Below, piece by piece: positions 53,262 to 64,000 of a stretch of DNA of 64,000 bases. This DNA comes from Lactuca virosa (Eukaryota > Streptophyta > Magnoliopsida > Asterales > Asteraceae): NCBI GenBank assembly GCA_928212115.1, contig CAKMRJ010005745.1, positions 93,941,103-94,005,102 of the forward strand, in the 5' to 3' direction. A program made the position numbers and the translations under genes. Position 1 is the stretch's first letter; every line of letters begins with the position of its first letter. The notes beneath the pieces are model-generated. The model had not been told where the DNA came from, made no database searches, and saw only the letters and a program-made list of their open reading frames with translations.

Positions 53262-53739
53262 TTGGTTTAAATCAACAAAAGAGCAAAAATCGTGATTTGG
53301 TTTTTGAATCATCACCGGATCGATGCCATAGGGATTTAGACTTTGAGGTAGGAAATCGAGAACCAAGCATCGGTGGAGACGGTAGTGGTGGGAGGAAGGG
53401 ATTTAATTATCGCCATCGTCAAGATCGGGACTCAATTTGACTGTGTGCTTCATCGATTCATCCGACCCTATTCTCTTAGCCATCATCGATTTCTCCCAGG
53501 TAAGTTCTCGATTCCACAAAATCGGTATGTTGTTCGATCCCTCAATCTAAATCTGCATTTTTGAATTTTATTTTTTTGTCAATTCAATTGATCAAAGTTT
53601 TATTCCTGCAATTCCAGATTCGTTTTACCTGTGAGTATTTTGGTTAACAGTATGCTTAATTGATCATTTCATAATTTGGTTTACATGTTATTGAATTTTT
53701 TAATAATATGTTTAGACTGTTGTTCAATGTTTTCTAACA

Positions 53740-54380
53740 TCCGTGAAGGATTTTACATTCTATAAGATGCACTTCAAATCTTCTTCAAATGATAGTTGAA
53801 GAATGTTCTTATTCTTTAAGAATGACATTTAAATCTCAACCGGTCAAGAAAAAGTTTGTATCAAGAATGTTGTATATTGAGGCAACAAGTTGTATGTATT
53901 TATATTCTTGAACTTCATTTTTTGTTTGTGTTTTTTTTTTCAGGACCACTCGGAATGTAGCAAAGTTATTTGGAACAACAATGGTGGATGGAAATTAAGA
54001 GACAATTTTATGACAATTGAGATTCACCACACCAAAATGTCAAAATATAACAGCATGAAACAAGAATGAGAATGAAGATTCTTTGATGAACTGTATTCTT
54101 ATAGAATGAAGATTGTTTCAAGAATGGCTTACTATAAAGCTTGTATTCTTATAGAATGTGGCAAAAATGCAAAAAAAATGACATTCTATTTTTATAGAAT
54201 GTGATAGTAAAAATTGTTTTTTTGTTTATTTTTGGACCTTAGATTCTTCAATAATATTAATAATAGATGAATATTCTTTAAGAATGTTTGTTATTCTTCA
54301 ACTCATGGTTCAAAAAATTGTTATTATTCAAAATGTTCATTGAATCAGAATATGTATGCTATTAGAATGTATGTATTTTA
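53740..54380. repeat. Array of ATTCT/AGAATG words, many palindromic
   Basis: At least ten occurrences, among them TATTCTTTAAGAATGAC (about 53811), two GTATTCTTATAGAATG (about 54089 and 54147), CATTCTATTTTTATAGAATG (about 54182) and GAATATTCTTTAAGAATG (about 54269). Confined to the right half of the element. Similar subterminal arrays bind transposase in other DNA elements; here that is only inferred. Confidence 0.75.
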
Positions 54381-54442
54381 AACTCTTGGTCCACAGTAAT
54401 CCCTACATCCACACAATACTTACCATCCACATTATAACCTAG

Positions 54443-54445
<3 letters not shown>

Positions 54446-54505
<60 letters not shown>
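54446..54505. repeat. (TA)n microsatellite
   Basis: Separates the TIR element from the Helitron terminus. Confidence 0.95.
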
Positions 54506-54506
<1 letters not shown>

Positions 54507-54535
54507 TAGCTGTTTACCCGCGCCAAGCGACGGGG
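54506..54535 (-). mobile_element. Helitron 3' terminus
   Basis: On the minus strand: CCCGTCGCTTGGCGCGGG (7-bp GC-rich stem, one bulge, 3-nt loop at 54517-54534), 7 nt, then CTAG (54506-54509) followed by T. This is the standard Helitron end (hairpin then CTRR, insertion before T). It lies next to Helitron protein remnants on the same strand. Confidence 0.8.
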
Positions 54536-54549
54536 TGCTACTATTTTTT

Positions 54550-55145
54550 TTAGAAATTAGCTTCTAAGGTGATTAGTTCTTTTGCACAAATAGTTGGGTG
54601 TTTTATGTTGTTGACAGTATGGATATCTTCAAAACATTTAGGGCCACTAATATGTGATAAAAGTAGGCGAATGTAGTATCGTTCCCCTTCAACGGGATTA
54701 GAAGAAACCAAACAACCTCACATTAATCCTTGTTTTCAAGGATTCTAATAACGTGAGCTCAGATAGCATGTAATTTTTTTGGAAAATCTTTGTATCTATA
54801 TTGTCTCGCAATGATATCTTTATTTTTCAGATTAAAAAGCAATCAACATTGATCTCTTATCTCTCTCCTTGTCAACAATGCTAGTCATCATATCATCATT
54901 TCGGGAGATACACATGCAAAGCCATCACAAAAAGGTGGATATAAGAAAATGGGAAGCTAAAAATCCTCCATATTGCCTCGGGAGGCAAGACATATAGTGC
55001 ATACTGAAATCATTTTATCTCATTAATAGCAACATATTGTCCATATGGATCAATATTGATAACTTGTTTGTCATGACCCTTGTAAATATACTTAAACACA
55101 TATTTCACAAAGGTTATCCTCGAGCAAACCTCAATATTTAAAAAT
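54550..55145 (-). pseudogene. Helitron RepHel remnant
   Basis: Minus-strand pieces in Helitron order: RITFVKYVFKYIYKGHD and INEIK, then AIWRIFSFPFSYIHLFVMAL (Rep region, about 55141-54897); then NPVEGERYYIRLLLSHISG and CFEDIHTVNNIKHPT (linker before the helicase, about 54714-54560). These match the RepHel protein of rolling-circle Helitrons. Frames are shifted and stopped, and the helicase domain is absent. The remnant stops about 45 bp from the 3' terminus, so most of the downstream gene was deleted. Confidence 0.8.
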
Positions 55146-56053
55146 AAGATACAATGTATTCCATATCTTTTTAATTCATGGGTAAAATTGAATAATCGAA
55201 AGATTAAGTTAAAAAGGGAAAGTACATTATCGAAACATTAAGTAATTATTATTAAATGCTACATATAAAGAACCTCCTATTTTTGTTTAAAGGACGGACG
55301 GCTAATAGTCTATTTTTGGAAACATGTCATATTCTTAAAAGTTGCATTTCGAAAACATCTTCTACATAACTTACACCACATCAGTTCCAAATAACTCACA
55401 ATCTATCTGCAGCTATCAATTACCAATAAGTGTCGAGCAAATTGATATGTAAGTTGTTGCGTTGAATTGTTTATTTTCATACAGATGTCATATTCTAGAG
55501 ATCACATAGCAAACACATCATTTTTTTTATTAAAAATAGTGAAATTTTCAAAAAAGAAAAACACTAAGTTTTCAACCTTTTATCCACAAACATAACGTGA
55601 TGTCTAGGTTTTTAGAAGTTTGGACTTAAATTGTAATTTTTATTAAATTATAGGGATATTTTTGTAATTTCATCTTTTGTTTATTATAAAACATGTAAAT
55701 TAAATTATATAAGAATTATAGTTTATTTACATTCCTACATAATTTAATTATTAAAAAAGAACTTGAATTTGTTTTTGCCTTTTCAGTTTCGCCTTTTACA
55801 TCAACAAAAACGTTCGTAAAATATAGTTTCTAGCCCGTTACTATACAAACTATTGAAAAAACACTTGTAATGGAAAAACACTTTGAATGTTTTTTCAACA
55901 TAAGATAAACTTTAAAATGTTATTTAACAAAAACACTTTTGAAAAGTCTTTATTGTAAATTTCAATTACACCCTTAAGTACTAACATCAATAACGTGGAG
56001 GATAAAATGGGCATATATGTTTCTTATTTTTTTGAAACTAACACTTGGTATTA
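55146..56053. other. AT-rich stretch, perhaps the 5' side of the Helitron
   Basis: No coding motif and no recognisable Helitron 5' end (TC...) on the minus strand. No other gene seen. Confidence 0.4.
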
Positions 56054-56359
56054 CCCAAGGTTTTGAAAACCGAACAGGAGACCAAACAAGCCGTCTTAGC
56101 GGTTTGATGGTTCAATTGGTTCAACCGGTCGAGTCTCAAAAACAGGAAAAATCGGATGATGTCAAAATTATATTATTATTATGATTACTTTTAATTATAT
56201 ATAAATTATTTTTTTTAAATTACAGATTTTTACCGGTTCGACCGGACCAATTTGAATGGTTTTTTCCGGTTAACATGATGAATGGTGTTTTGGCCTCTAA
56301 TAAACAGATCCTGGTTCGTGGTTGAACCGACCGGTCCAATCCGGTTTTCAAAACATGGG
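56054..56359. mobile_element. 306-bp MITE with GTTTTGAAAACCG ends
   Basis: Ends CCCAAGGTTTTGAAAACCG and (reverse complement of the right end) CCCATGTTTTGAAAACCGG. It is flanked by a TATTA direct repeat (56049-56053 and 56360-56364). Rich in ACCGGT and CCGGTTCGACCGG words, which give internal complementarity. No coding. Similar ends are frequent in plant genomes; superfamily left open. Confidence 0.85.
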
Positions 56360-56604
56360 TATTAACATGACAGCTCATAAAATTGCGTTTACCTACAACA
56401 AACAGATATGCAAAAGAGAGTACCAGAGTATCCGGGTTACCGACTTAAAGACCGAAAAACTAATCAACAATTAAAAAAACAAAAAACCTCCATTATCAAC
56501 ATTTACAAGAACAGAAAAAGACAATATACAACAAAAATAAGCTAAAGACTTGTAATACAATTTCTTTTATAAGAAAATGAAAATAAAGAGAAACATACAA
56601 TATA

Positions 56605-56672
56605 GAAAAAGCTATATATATATTATAATATATATTATATATATATATATAATATATATATAATATATATTA
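56605..56672. repeat. TA-rich microsatellite
   Basis: Interrupted TATATA runs. Confidence 0.9.
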
Positions 56673-59264
56673 ACTACTACACTACATGTTTGAAGTTTAA
56701 GAAAGAAAGCATGATCTAACTCTAACTATAGTCCCAAAATGCCAGCCGGTGAAAAGAAAAGCGTGCACCACTTGAAGTTGCTCCAAACCCAAGGGTAAAA
56801 TCGGATTTTTTTTGAGTTGCGGTGTATAACAGTCCAGATGCACTTCAACCTTCTCCCACACACCTATATGTAAGAGATAAGAGATATTACTTCTTCCTGA
56901 CCAAGTTAATTCTGAAATAGAACCCAGTTTTCCAAGACAATAACTTCTTACATTTCAATCTTCCACAAAATTAGCTGATAAAACATAGATATTTCCTGCA
57001 AACTAAGAGATGTTAACTGCAACCAACTTCTAAAGCATCCAACTCCACACTCATCACCATTAAACACATTAAGATAAAAACAACCTTTAGTTGAATCCAC
57101 CCTTCACCTATTTAAAAGAAAATTTAAGAACATTTAGTAGAAGCAAATTTCTTTTGAAGCCAAAAAAACAAAAATCAGAAAATAGGTGTGTTCTTTACCT
57201 AGCTTTGTTTTCTTTTCACTATGTTTGTTATGCCATATAGGATTTATGAAGCTATTATTGAGTTACACACTCAAAGTCAAACATAATATTTGTACCAGTC
57301 AATAAGTCATAGAATATTAATACTTTGTATTAATCCTTATCAATCCCAATTATTAAAAGAGAAATAAATGTTTGATGCTATTTATTTCATTTATGCCAAC
57401 AGACAAGAAATAAAGTTAATATATGTAGAATTTTTAACTTGAAAACTTACATTATCAACTTTTAATACTGATATAACTAACCCTCAGCATATCAAAATGA
57501 AAACAGAATAAAATACACATTATTTACATAATAGTAAAAAAATGGTCCCTCTATAGTCTGTGTTTCGAATTAACAATGCTTTAGTCTTTTTTTTTCAATT
57601 TTGGTCCTTAATTAAGGTTTAAGGGACCAAAATTTATACGAAACCTTGAATTCAATGTCAAAAATCATAAAGCATATAGGACATTTTGTAATTTACTATT
57701 TCAATAATTCACCTGGTTTTCAATGTTTCTTTTAGATAAAAAGTCAAAATATGGTGAATGTTACTTTGTTCGGGATTTGCAAATCCCCTATTGACGTTTT
57801 TCCCTTACCCATACTCTACCTTGCCCTTGATGTAGGTAATTTTTTCTTTGCCTCTTGTTACATGCTTAATGCTACAAGATCCAACCGTAAGTGTCCAAAT
57901 TCAAGCTGTTGAATATTTAGACCTAAAAAGTGGGAAAAAGCATATAAAATACAATGTCATCATCTTCTTATAAACCCCACAAACGAAAGATTACCTATTT
58001 GATTTCAAATCGCCTAAAAATTTCAATCATCAGTATTCAAATATGCCATTTCAAGAAACCCGCCACAAACATATGTTTGAATAGATCTGTGATAAAATGT
58101 TATACAAGAAACAAAATAATGACATGAAAATAACATGGAATCACTCGTGGTTTGGAACTCTTAGCGAAAGCTGCAACAATTTCTCGGTTATAGTGGGTTT
58201 TTCTATATCCCGAACACTTATCGATCAAGAAAGAAAAAAAAGAACTCTTCCTCACAGGAGTAGAATGAAACAATTTTTTTTAATGGAGTTGAATTTTCTT
58301 AAAGTGTTTACTGAAGAAGAAAGAAACAAAGAGTAAGACCGCAAAAAGAGATAGAGGCATGTACTTTCAAACACTTACACACACAGTTAGGGGAGGTTTA
58401 GAGCAGGGGAGGAATGATATGCATGTGAAATGAGATGTTTGGGAATCATTTTGTTCCAAGAGATCCATTGAAACGAAAATCAACAGAGGTTAGTAAGTCA
58501 CATACCTCAGAAAATTACAAATATTCCCAAACTTGTGGGCTTGAGCCATTTAAGTCATATACATTAAAATATTAGTCAACTGAGATCAGAAAATCAAGAT
58601 ATGATGAAACAGAGAACACAAATCCCCTAAAAATCAATAAAAAAAATAAGAAATTAGTGTTCTTTAAAGGGTTAAGTATCTAACTGATGGGAAATTATGA
58701 TTCATCTAAAAATACCAGATTGGTTGATGGAATTTAGTGAGAAATAAAGAGAAGCATTATAGTGGGTTGCTTCTACCTGCATAGAAAACATAAGTCACAA
58801 AAACCCTAGATGGAGATAGCCTAGTAATAGAAAGGATGATGAAGAAAGTGTAGCTTTTTTTTTCTTTTACCGTTCCAGACCGATGTGGGTGGAGAATCAT
58901 CTGATGGTGGTCGTGATCGGTTTCTCGGAAGCACAAAAATATACGATGAACCTGAAGAGGCTTTTTTCTGGCAGAAACATGCGATGAAGACCGAGTGGTG
59001 AATGGAATCTCTTTGTGATTGAACTGAACGAATGGATGCAAATATAAATCATATTTAGTGTTGACCTATTCAATCATCTTTAAATAAAATAAGGGATGAC
59101 CGATTCACTTGGCAGAGTTTGCTCAGCTAACTATCTTGACTTTTTCAATAGTTAACCGGATAAGATTCTATAACGCATAAAGTTGTTGTAAATGATCATT
59201 TAAGTGTTGTACCTCTTAAAATTCAGCATTTGAGGCCAAATGCTTATTAAGGTATAAAGATAAT
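56673..59264. other. AT-rich region without a supported gene
   Basis: Two frames stand out but lack family features: 58097-58336 (+, 79 codons) and 58757-59041 (-, 94 codons, starting MHPFVQFNHKEIPFTTRS). Either could be a chance frame or an exon of an unrecognised gene. A small perfect hairpin (AATTTTGGTCC against its complement, 57597-57634, loop about 16 nt) may be a MITE relic, as words of the GGTCCCT type flank it. Confidence 0.45.
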
Positions 59265-59361
59265 ATATATGAGATATATATATATATAGATATAATATAT
59301 ATATAATATATATTATATTATATATATATATGTACAGAGAGAGAGCGAGAGAGAGGATATG

Positions 59362-59750
59362 GAATATACATTACAACCTCACCTAAGCTTAGGTACTAAA
59401 CCTCTAAATTATGCAGTTTTATCATAGTAAATATAACCAATTCTGTTTTCACTTGGTAAATATATAATTCCCCATTACATTTCTTTCCTCTATTATCGTT
59501 TAACCATCCATGTTTTCTTTCTTTAATTATCATGTATTGCTTCACGTCAGTGAACATTACTGTATTCCACCATCACGAAGGTCAAAGATAATTAACATTT
59601 TTGCTTCCTTATCCAAATTATTGCTTCAATATTGAATCTGCAACGTCAAGTGTTAATCATGAGTCCCCTAATTGTAATCTTTAGCTAATAAAATGATGTA
59701 GTTTCATGAGGTTTAGTACCTAAACTTAGGTGGGGTTGTAATGTATATTC
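59362..59750. mobile_element. 389-bp MITE with 43-bp terminal inverted repeats
   Basis: TIRs 59362-59404 and 59708-59750 share GAATATACATTACAACC, CACCTAAG and TTAGGTACTAAACCTC with about three mismatches, and contain a nested palindrome CCTAAGCTTAGG. TA repeats adjoin both sides (59270-59330 and 59758-59825). No coding; no clear target duplication. Confidence 0.85.
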
Positions 59751-59757
59751 ACACTTC

Positions 59758-59787
59758 GTATATATATATATGATATATATATATTAT

Positions 59788-59825
<38 letters not shown>
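59758..59825. repeat. TA-rich microsatellite
   Basis: Interrupted TA runs directly right of the MITE. Confidence 0.9.
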
Positions 59826-59828
<3 letters not shown>

Positions 59829-60109
59829 CTAGTAAGCATGTCCTTTTTTGTCATTTTACAAGTAGATAATCACACTTCATAAAAAAAGGAGCCAAGCAAC
59901 GTTTTTTCTACGACATAAGTTATTAATCCAAAATAATTTTATTGAAAAACCTTTTTGTCGATCACATAGTGGCGGGATGAAAAAGGATGAAACCAAAATC
60001 GTGTTTTAAGACCATTGGAGTGTGTCTAAGATGTTATCGAATATAAAATATTGTACAATTAATAAAAATGAAATCAAAATTCAAATATATTACATTCATG
60101 CATGCATGT

Positions 60110-60590
60110 CTACCTTTGTTTCTAACCATAACTTGTCATTCACTTTAATTTGGACTCTCTTCCACTCTGTGTACTTCATTCCAACATGTTTCCGAACAAG
60201 GTCACCCAAAAAGATTGAAAATTGGGGTGCCTTATCACCAAAAAATTTACCCGTGTTATCAAAATCGATCTTCCGCTTTTTGCCTCCAGATCTATCCCAG
60301 TTGACATGAAGTCTTGGTAATCTTGTGATCCCTCTAACCCTTATTGTTGCATTTTGTTATACCAAAACCAATCAACCAATGCATGTAAAGTAATATATAC
60401 TAGATTAAAAAGACATAACTAATTTAGTACTAACCATTATCATCCTCGAAAACAATATCATCATTTTCAGCACCGGACAATGAACCATCTTCGCTTGTTT
60501 ATGAGTCAAGACAGAACTATAAATATCATCTTCGTTTCCATGTTTATCGACCATTTCACTGTTGCTAGTGATGTGCAAAATCATACCTAC
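60110..60590 (-). pseudogene. Fragments resembling a plant Ptta/En/Spm-type transposase
   Basis: The minus strand at about 60310-60110 reads RWDRSGGKKRKIDFDNTG, then FSIFLGDLVRKHVGMKYTEW and VNDKLWLETKVDMH, close in pattern to the plant transposase domain of Ptta/En/Spm (CACTA-associated) proteins. A second piece near 60590-60470 (MILHITSNSEMVDKHGNEDD) may be an upstream exon. No complete frame, no CACTA terminus seen. Family call from memory of the pattern. Confidence 0.5.
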
Positions 60591-60659
60591 CAGTTTTAAA
60601 TTTATAACCTAAAAAAACTTATGTACCATTCATTATTCAGTTAGTTAGACTTTTGACCC

Positions 60660-62334
60660 TTAATATGGAATTTTATTGTAAGAATGGTCCCATGTCCGTA
60701 TTAGCGAAACACGCCACTTTCTTGCGTACGTTGGGCGTATATTTTGGTGTGTTGGGTGTACGTGGCAAAGTGCAAACCCTAATTTTTATGGTTTTAGCAC
60801 TATATAAGCATCATTAACTCCCCCAAGACTCATTCCCTCATCAGCCTCCAGTTCCATTTCATACCTTGAAAACCTTAATCCATCCTTATGAGCATCTTTG
60901 AGCCTTAGAGTGATTTTGGTGTTCTTAAAGGAAGAAGAAAGAAGTGGAATCAGCTTGGAAGGTCAAGACATCTTGGATCCAAAAGTATCTTTCCCTCAAG
61001 CCTCATTTGAAGGTATAAAGTCTTGACCTTGATGCATTTTTGCTTTGGATCGTGCTTGCTCTTAGTTTTTTGTGCTTTTAGTACCATAATATTGGTGTTC
61101 ATGAGTATGGATTACCCTAACCCATAAAGGTTGTCCTTCCAGTTGTTTTTAGGTGCTTAGAACCGTAAAAATGTGATCTTGGTCCCTTTCCTTTCTTCAT
61201 GCAAGAGATTTGAGGTTTTGGATTGAGAAATAAGTTAGCGTTTAGTTGTTGGACCCTTTCTAGCCTTGGAAAGTCAAAAACTTGGAAACTTTATGACTTA
61301 GAACGTCTTTTGGAACTTCATTTGGGTTTTGGACTAATTGTCTAATTAGATTAAGAATTTAATAAAAAGAAGAAGGTGGTATCCGATTACATTGGGCGTA
61401 CTTGAAGGGATGTTGCACACACCAGGTTAAGGCCCCATTTTTTGGCAGAGAGAAGTACACTACGATGGGCGTGTTAGCTACGTACGTCAAGTATACTCAG
61501 CCTGAGTTGACTTATAAACTTTTTGACTTTTGATGTTTGACTAGGATTTTGACCAAGTTTGACCTAGGGGTATTTTGGATATTTTGAGAAGTAGTTTGAG
61601 ACTAGGTCATTGTTAGTCGTATAGGTGACCTGTAGAGTAAATAGTTAGAGTTGTGATCAATTCAACTATCTTTTCGTACCATGAGATGAGTTTTCCTCAT
61701 TGTACTCTTGGGTAGAAGGCACCAATGTATTCTGGTATATTGGATTGATGTTATGCTGAGTGTATTCTAGATTGGTAGACCTGTATGATTACCTGTGTTC
61801 AATGAGTATGCATTAGATTGGTAGATCTATATGATTACATGTGCTGCTGGTTATTGATTGTTATTGTATATGTCAACATGTTATGGTTTGTTGGGCTGAT
61901 GCGGTCCTGCTTTGTGCTGAAGGCCAACATACCCGGGGCGGTTCGGATAGAATGAAGGTCTGCAAAGATGTCCAGTCAGGCCAAAGGCCTGGAGAGCAGT
62001 CCAGATAGGCTGTAGACCCTTTGAGACAGTCCAGTCACGCTGAGGGCTCATATATGTATGCCATTATCTGTATTGGTTGTGTGTTGTAGATTAGGGGAAC
62101 TCACTAAGCTTTGGCCTACAGTTTATGTTTCATGTTTCAGGTACTTTAGATGATGGGGAGAAATCAAAAGCGTGATCATACACATATTTTGGTTTGATGT
62201 TTGGGAGATTTTGTTACACTATGATTCTGGGGTATTTGTAAATCATACATGGTTTATGACTTGGGTGTTGTTTGAAAACGATGATTTTACTTAATTAAAA
62301 AAGGAAAATTTTATTGTGATTTTGGGATGTTACA
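60660..62334 (+). mobile_element. Element F (gypsy, Tekay-like), 5' LTR; left edge uncertain
   Basis: Ends GGGATGTTACA at 62334, followed after 1 nt by the primer site TTGGTATCAAAGCC. A TATA motif (CTATATAAGC) lies at about 60800. The left boundary was not resolved; no TG with target duplication could be chosen. Imperfect repeats of a CAGTCCAG-GGC-type unit lie at 61960-62045. Confidence 0.7.
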
Positions 62335-62335
62335 A

Positions 62336-62349
62336 GTTGGTATCAAAGC
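62336..62349 (+). promoter_or_regulatory. Primer-binding site of element F
   Basis: TTGGTATCAAAGCC, one transition from the common initiator Met tRNA site. Confidence 0.85.
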
Positions 62350-63197
62350 CCTGGTTTGAGAAAATTGGATAAGCATTTGTGTGAATCCAAACTCAAACTA
62401 TGGATATGTAAAAGTTTCAAAACAAATTTCAAAATTGTTTTCAAAATTATTTCTTGGATGATAATAAGGATGATATGTGTACGATCAGCCGGAGCAAGAA
62501 AGTATACCCCAATATACCCATACTATTATATGTTATGATGTTTATAATTGAACTGTCATTACTATAGTTGCTTAGTGTGTGCATCATAGTTACAAAATAA
62601 CTAGGATTCTATATCCTGGTAATGTTTGGTTTAGCCTTATTTTTTGTTCCATGTTTGGTTGTGGGCTTCGGGTAGAATCAAGTATTCGACTGCTTATGGG
62701 ATCCATCTTTATGTATGATTAGCGTGCACACATGGCTATAGGGTTGGTGGAAGTTTCATGAGTGAGTATGTGAGCATATAGCGAAATAAAGAGTGATTAC
62801 TCACTCTCGAGAGAGTGATTATAAGGTGTATGCGTATCCTAGTTATGGGTTTTTTTTGGGTGGTTTGTGATGATCCATTGAGAAAAATACAAGTAGGTGC
62901 GGAAGGTAGTATGGGCCCGTACTACTGAAAGCACATGACCCGTACGCATAACAAGGAAGTCACAAATGTCGAGAGTTTAGCCTCTCTGTGATGATTGTGT
63001 AGTATGAATTGTGGCCTTTTTTAATATATTTTGGTTCATATTTAGTATGTTGTTCATGAGAGGATCTGGTTCTGGAGCTAGTGACCAGGATAGGCTGGGA
63101 GTGACAGAATGATGGCATCTATGAGTTCATCGCTACTGAGGTAGTTGTTACTGTTCGGGGTTCTATTCCTGAGGGTTTTGGGTCTATCAAGACCGAT
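62350..63197 (+). mobile_element. Element F leader
   Basis: Untranslated leader. Carries near 62645-62665 the motif GTTCCATGTTTGGTTGTGG also found twice in the C leader and, diverged, in the C LTRs. A 60-codon frame at 62356-62538 is not supported. Confidence 0.65.
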
Positions 63198-63949
63198 ATG
63201 TTCGAGTTCTTTCATGAGCAATACACTGTTGTGAATAAGTATGTTGTTGCAGCTACCGCGGCTATTGCTACTGTAGGGATTCAGGGGGGGAGATCATTCC
63301 AATATCGGCACATCATCAACACAATGTCCCCGAAGTTTGACGGGGTCAAGGACCAGATTTTGGTGATGAGGTGGTTATCTGATGTGGAGGGATGCCTTTT
63401 CATATGTTCGTGCCCGAATGACCAGAAGGTCAAGTGCGCCCGGAAGCTCCTTCGATTGGGTGCGAAGGACTGGTGGAACCTGGTGACCGGTTCCTATACT
63501 CATGTGTAGAGGACTGCTGTTACTTGGGAGCAGTTCTTGTGATTTTTCACATGAGGTACGTTTCCTTGGTGGAGAGGGAGAGGTTGGTCCAGGAGTATTT
63601 GGATTTGAGGCGACGAATAAGACCGTGACGGAGATCACCAAGATGTTCACGGAGAGGGCTCTTTTCTGCCATGATTTTGCTGTCACGGAGCATGCCCAGA
63701 TGAATTCATGATAATTCTTAATAAAAATATTCAAAATTTTGTGTCTACCCAGCGATACAGTACCCTCGCTTAGCTTCAGGATGCCACGAGGATGCGATAG
63801 ATTACGATAGAGACCTAAAAGAGGGAGCAGCATCAGGCTTCGGTTTAGTCCCAGCCTGCAGCGAAAAGATCCAAGCCCACTGATTCACGATCAGGAGCTT
63901 GGAGGGGCCGCACATGTGGCAAGTTCAGCAAGGTTCATGAGGGTGTTTG
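63198..63949 (+). pseudogene. Element F gag, broken and truncated
   Basis: First frame (63198-63509) has the gag core: PKFDGVKDQILVMRWLSDVE, CSCPNDQKVKCARKLLRLGA, KDWWNLV, then a TAG. The core continues in other frames (AVTWEQF, LVQEYLDLRR, ALFCHDFAVTEHAQMNS, stop at about 63711). C-terminal traces (REFVSTQRYSTLA-like, then SKPTDSRSGAWRGRTCGK and VHEGVC) reach 63949, where a copia LTR interrupts at the zinc knuckle. Confidence 0.82.
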
Positions 63950-64000
63950 TGTTGGATTAGTGTCTAAGCCCGTAACTATATTTGGTAAGTACTTAACCCG
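63950..64000 (+). mobile_element. Start of a copia LTR (cut by window end)
   Basis: TGTTGGATTAGTGTCTAAGC and the following bases match the first ~50 nt of the A and B LTRs. It begins immediately after the gag zinc knuckle of F, so it is a copia insertion into F. Confidence 0.8.

Larger units (their letters stand above)
52928..54441. mobile_element. TIR DNA element (non-autonomous) with gene-like cargo
   Basis: Terminal inverted repeats of about 45 bp (52928-52973 and 54397-54441) share TAGGTT, AATGTGGATG and TGTGGATGTAGGGATTA. The element is about 1.5 kb, inserted in TA-repeat DNA; no target duplication can be read from it. No transposase is encoded. The left half has a 5'-UTR-like stretch with a (TC)n run (53219-53258) and a 125-codon frame (53063-53440), then CCCAGGTAAGT at about 53496, which looks like a splice donor. 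That suggests a captured first exon. The right half is packed with AGAATG/ATTCT words. Superfamily not determined. Confidence 0.7.

Noticed and set aside
53063..53440. 125-codon frame in the TIR element as an intact gene
   Set aside because: Crosses the (TC)n run, giving a Ser-Leu repeat, and is more likely UTR/first-exon material captured by the element.
58757..59041. 94-codon minus-strand frame as a gene
   Set aside because: Starts with Met and is moderately long, but has no recognisable domain and no supporting exon or promoter signals. Left as a possible exon only.

Overview
This window is plant nuclear DNA: AT-rich, gene-poor and built almost entirely of transposable elements. The Angela/BARE-like copia and Tekay/Del-like gypsy proteins point to a dicot. 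The frequent ACTCGnCGAGT palindromes remind me of Asteraceae, perhaps lettuce, but that is an impression only. I see no intact cellular gene, rRNA, tRNA or CRISPR array.

Layout. (1) 1-7.4 kb: degenerate short-period repeats, an LTR (3737-5113) with a duplicated primer-binding site, and right after it a broken F-box-like gene (5186-6486). (2) 8.4-52.8 kb: a nested LTR-retrotransposon stack. The outermost and oldest is copia-like element E on the minus strand (LTRs 8425-9566 and 51710-52828). Inside it sits copia element A (LTRs 11326-12098 and 46875-47647, near-matching 5-bp target duplication). Three elements interrupt A: Tekay-like gypsy D on the minus strand (13728-22181) in its leader; Angela-like copia B (23607-31558, perfect CTAAT target duplication) in its integrase region; and Tekay-like gypsy C (34638-46703) in its 3' non-coding tail. 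(3) 52.9-54.4 kb: a TIR DNA element with gene-like sequence and a dense AGAATG array. (4) 54.5-55.1 kb: a Helitron 3' terminus with Rep-helicase remnants, minus strand. (5) 56-60.6 kb: two MITEs, AT-rich DNA and fragments resembling a plant Ptta/En/Spm-type transposase. (6) 60.7-64 kb: the 5' LTR and gag of another Tekay-like gypsy element (F), interrupted at 63950 by the start of a copia LTR that runs off the window.

The coding parts belong to two pathways. The copia order is gag, protease, integrase, RT, RNase H; the gypsy order is gag, protease, RT, RNase H, integrase with a chromodomain-like tail. Every element carries stops, frameshifts or deletions. The longest clean reading frame of clear function is the integrase of D.

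The most interesting signal is RNA-like structure in the copia elements. The leaders of A and B, and the decayed pol region of A, carry hairpins whose loops keep their sequence and exact length (22 or 15 nt) while the stems change sequence and still pair. One loop class contains the palindrome GGTTAACC, as expected of a kissing-loop dimerisation site. A further hairpin in the 3' non-coding tail shows compensatory changes among A, B and E. All counts and alignments here were made by eye.
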